The notes beneath the pieces were generated by a model, which did no database searches, was not told the DNA's origin, and was given only the letters and a program-made list of their open reading frames with translations. Positions 48,870 through 50,545 of a DNA stretch of 50,545 bases are shown in pieces. Position 1 is the stretch's first letter, and every line of letters starts with the position of its first letter. The stretch is from Clostridia bacterium (GTDB taxonomy: Bacteria; Bacillota; Clostridia; Christensenellales; Aristaeellaceae). The position numbers were made by a program, and so were the translations under genes. Where the stretch lies: assembly GCA_900769075.1 (NCBI GenBank), contig CAAGFE010000103.1, positions 1-50,545 on the forward strand, written 5' to 3'.

Positions 48870-50393
48870 GTGAAATACGTTCTGGGGATTGACCTTGGCA
48901 CCTCCGGCACCAAAACGGTGCTGTTCAATCAGGAAGGCGTGGCGATGGCCTCCGCCACTGTGGAGTACCCCATGTATCAGCCGCACAATGGCTGGGCAGA
49001 GCAGGATCCCAGGGATTGGTGGAATGCCGCCGTCCAGACCATCAAGGCCGTGCTGGCGAAGTCCGGCGTGAACAAAGACGACGTGGTGTCCCTGGGCATA
49101 TCCGGTCAGATGCATGGCCTGGTCATGCTGGATGAAAACAACGAGGTGCTGCGTCCCTCCATCATCTGGTGCGACCAGCGCACGGCCAAGGAGTGCGATG
49201 AAATCCACGAGAAGGTCGGCAAGGACAAGCTGATTGCCATCACCGCCAACCCCGCGCTGACGGGCTTCACCCTGTCGAAGATTCTGTGGGTTCGCAACAA
49301 CGAGCCCGAGGTGTACGCCAGGTGCCGCCACATCCTCCTGCCCAAGGATTATGTCCGCCTGATGCTGACGGGGGATTACGCGACCGAGGTGTCCGATGCC
49401 TCCGGCATGCAGCTGCTGGATGTTCCGCACCGCTGCTGGAGCGATGAACTGCTCCAGATTCTGGACATCGACAAGTCCATGCTGGCGAAGGTGTATGAAT
49501 CCTGCGAAGTGACCGGGCATGTGTCCGAATCTGCCGCAGCCCTGACGGGCCTGTCTGCCGACACCCTGGTGGTCGGCGGCGCGGGCGACAATGCAGCGGC
49601 GGCGGTCGGTACCGGCGTGGTGGAGGACGGCAAGGCCTTCGTAACCATCGGTACATCCGGTGTGGTGTTCGCCCATACCGACAAGCTGGCCATTGACCCC
49701 AAGGGGCGCGTGCATACCTTCTGCTGCGCGGTGCCCGGCGCATGGCATGTCATGGGCGTGACCCAGGGCGCAGGCCTGAGCCTGAAGTGGTTCCGGGACA
49801 ATTTCTGTGCGGCGGAGAAGGAGGCTGCGGCCCAGATGGGCGTTGATCCCTACGACCTGACCAACAAGGAAGCCGCCCAGAGCCCCATCGGCGCCAACAA
49901 GCTGATCTACGCGCCCTACCTGATGGGCGAGCGCACGCCTCACCTCGACCCGGACTGCCGAGGCATGTTCTTCGGCCTGAGCGCCATGCACCAGCGCCGC
50001 GATCTGCTGCGCGCGGTGATGGAGGGCGTGACCTTCTCCCAGATGGACAGCCTGAGCGTGCTGGCGGAAATGGGCGTGGCCCCCGAAACCATGCTGGCCT
50101 GCGGCGGCGGCGGCAAGAGCCCTCTGTGGCGCCAGATGCTGGCGGACGTGTTCAACCTGCCGGTTGCTACCACCGTCAACACCGAAGGCCCGGCCCTGGG
50201 CGTGGCGATCCTCGCCGGTGTGGGCGCGGGCCTGTACGCGAGCGTCCCCGAGGCCTGCCGCGCGATGATCAAGCGCAACCCCGCGCAGGATCCCATCGCC
50301 GAGAATGTTCCCCAGTACGCCAAGGTGTATGAGGTGTACAAGAAGCTCTATCAGGCGAACAGGGAGCTGTTCAAGGACCTGGCAGCGCTGTAA
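48870..50393 (+). CDS. xylB: Xylulokinase (FGGY carbohydrate kinase)
   Basis: This is predicted to phosphorylate xylulose for the pentose phosphate pathway. The 507-residue protein begins VLGIDLGTSGTKTVLFNQEG, the phosphate-binding loop of the FGGY family, and has VSLGISGQMHGLVMLDE with the MHG substrate motif typical of XylB, SIIWCDQRT, and the C-terminal ACGGGGKSPLWRQMLADVF. The gene starts with GTG at 48870, chosen because GAGAGGAG lies 9 bases upstream and because the loop starts one residue later; an upstream ATG overlaps the promoter. No isomerase or xylose transporter is adjacent within the window. Confidence 0.92.
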   Translation: MKYVLGIDLGTSGTKTVLFNQEGVAMASATVEYPMYQPHNGWAEQDPRDWWNAAVQTIKAVLAKSGVNKDDVVSLGISGQMHGLVMLDENNEVLRPSIIWCDQRTAKECDEIHEKVGKDKLIAITANPALTGFTLSKILWVRNNEPEVYARCRHILLPKDYVRLMLTGDYATEVSDASGMQLLDVPHRCWSDELLQILDIDKSMLAKVYESCEVTGHVSESAAALTGLSADTLVVGGAGDNAAAAVGTGVVEDGKAFVTIGTSGVVFAHTDKLAIDPKGRVHTFCCAVPGAWHVMGVTQGAGLSLKWFRDNFCAAEKEAAAQMGVDPYDLTNKEAAQSPIGANKLIYAPYLMGERTPHLDPDCRGMFFGLSAMHQRRDLLRAVMEGVTFSQMDSLSVLAEMGVAPETMLACGGGGKSPLWRQMLADVFNLPVATTVNTEGPALGVAILAGVGAGLYASVPEACRAMIKRNPAQDPIAENVPQYAKVYEVYKKLYQANRELFKDLAAL

Positions 50394-50416
50394 GGCTGAT
50401 ATGATCTGATACATAA

Positions 50417-50448
50417 AAGTCCCGACTCGTAATGAGTTGGGACTTCTG
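50417..50448 (+). terminator. Terminator after xylB
   Basis: AAGTCCCGACTC and GAGTTGGGACTT pair with one G-T around GTAAT, followed by a weak T stretch. Confidence 0.8.
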
Positions 50449-50545
50449 ACTGTCAAAAAAGTCAAGTGCTCAGTCACAGTCATTCGCCGTCGGCAGACTG
50501 CAAATCGAAAATCGGCGAGCCCCTTCGGGGCGGTTAAACGGGGCA
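50449..50545. other. Unassigned right edge
   Basis: No gene is seen. A small GCCCC-TTCG-GGGC hairpin lies at 50519-50531. It could belong to a feature continuing beyond the window. Confidence 0.3.

Overview
The window is about 50.5 kb of GC-rich, gene-dense chromosome from a Gram-positive, low-oxygen type bacterium. Strong GGAGG ribosome-binding sites, sigma-A promoters that nearly all have a 17-base spacer, class A RNase P RNA, a yicC-gmk-rpoZ-coaBC block, a LacI-controlled galacturonate pathway and many exported proteins with clostridial-type signal peptides point to Clostridia, probably a gut lineage that ferments plant polysaccharide. The exact family is an inference. I see no phage, insertion sequence, CRISPR array or plasmid gene.

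Layout: the end of a 5S rRNA opens the window (1-84). Then come a minus-strand group with a hypothetical protein, a polysaccharide deacetylase and rnpB (207-2358); a GH31-like protein without its catalytic barrel, a DUF3343 protein and a divergent cysteine desulfurase (2416-4717); a membrane protein with a restriction-endonuclease-like core; and nadD-yqeK, rsfS and an alkyltransferase (5622-7694). An ECF sigma factor with its membrane partner (7792-9211) is followed by coaBC, rpoZ, gmk and yicC on the minus strand (9253-12262) and two identical tRNA-Arg genes.

From 12.9 to 22.5 kb lies a pectin/galacturonate region. It has a Gfo/Idh/MocA oxidoreductase, cytoplasmic GH105 and GH28 enzymes, uxaA and uxaB on the minus strand, then a LacI regulator and uxaC. 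Three LacI-type operator matches sit just downstream of the three main promoters, so the regulator probably controls the enzymes and itself. From 22.6 to 30.2 kb are an HxlR regulator with a divergent flavin/PNPOx-like protein, an M18 aminopeptidase, a NUDIX hydrolase, tldD and tldE, an ArsR regulator and a five-repeat SH3 protein. An ABC-F ATPase with an attenuator-like leader follows, then two exported or membrane proteins.

From 34.4 to 41.0 kb is a complete peptide or oligosaccharide ABC importer with an oversized OppB-type permease and a single fused OppD-OppF ATPase. From 41.2 to 45.5 kb is a thiol-redox locus: an exported multidomain TlpA-like protein, divergent from a membrane protein ending in a CD1871A-type CXXC tail and a NapH-like iron-sulfur membrane protein fused to a thioredoxin domain. 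This is the most interesting system in the window. A full-length GH31 glycosidase, two tRNA-Ser genes and a xylulokinase-type kinase complete the window.
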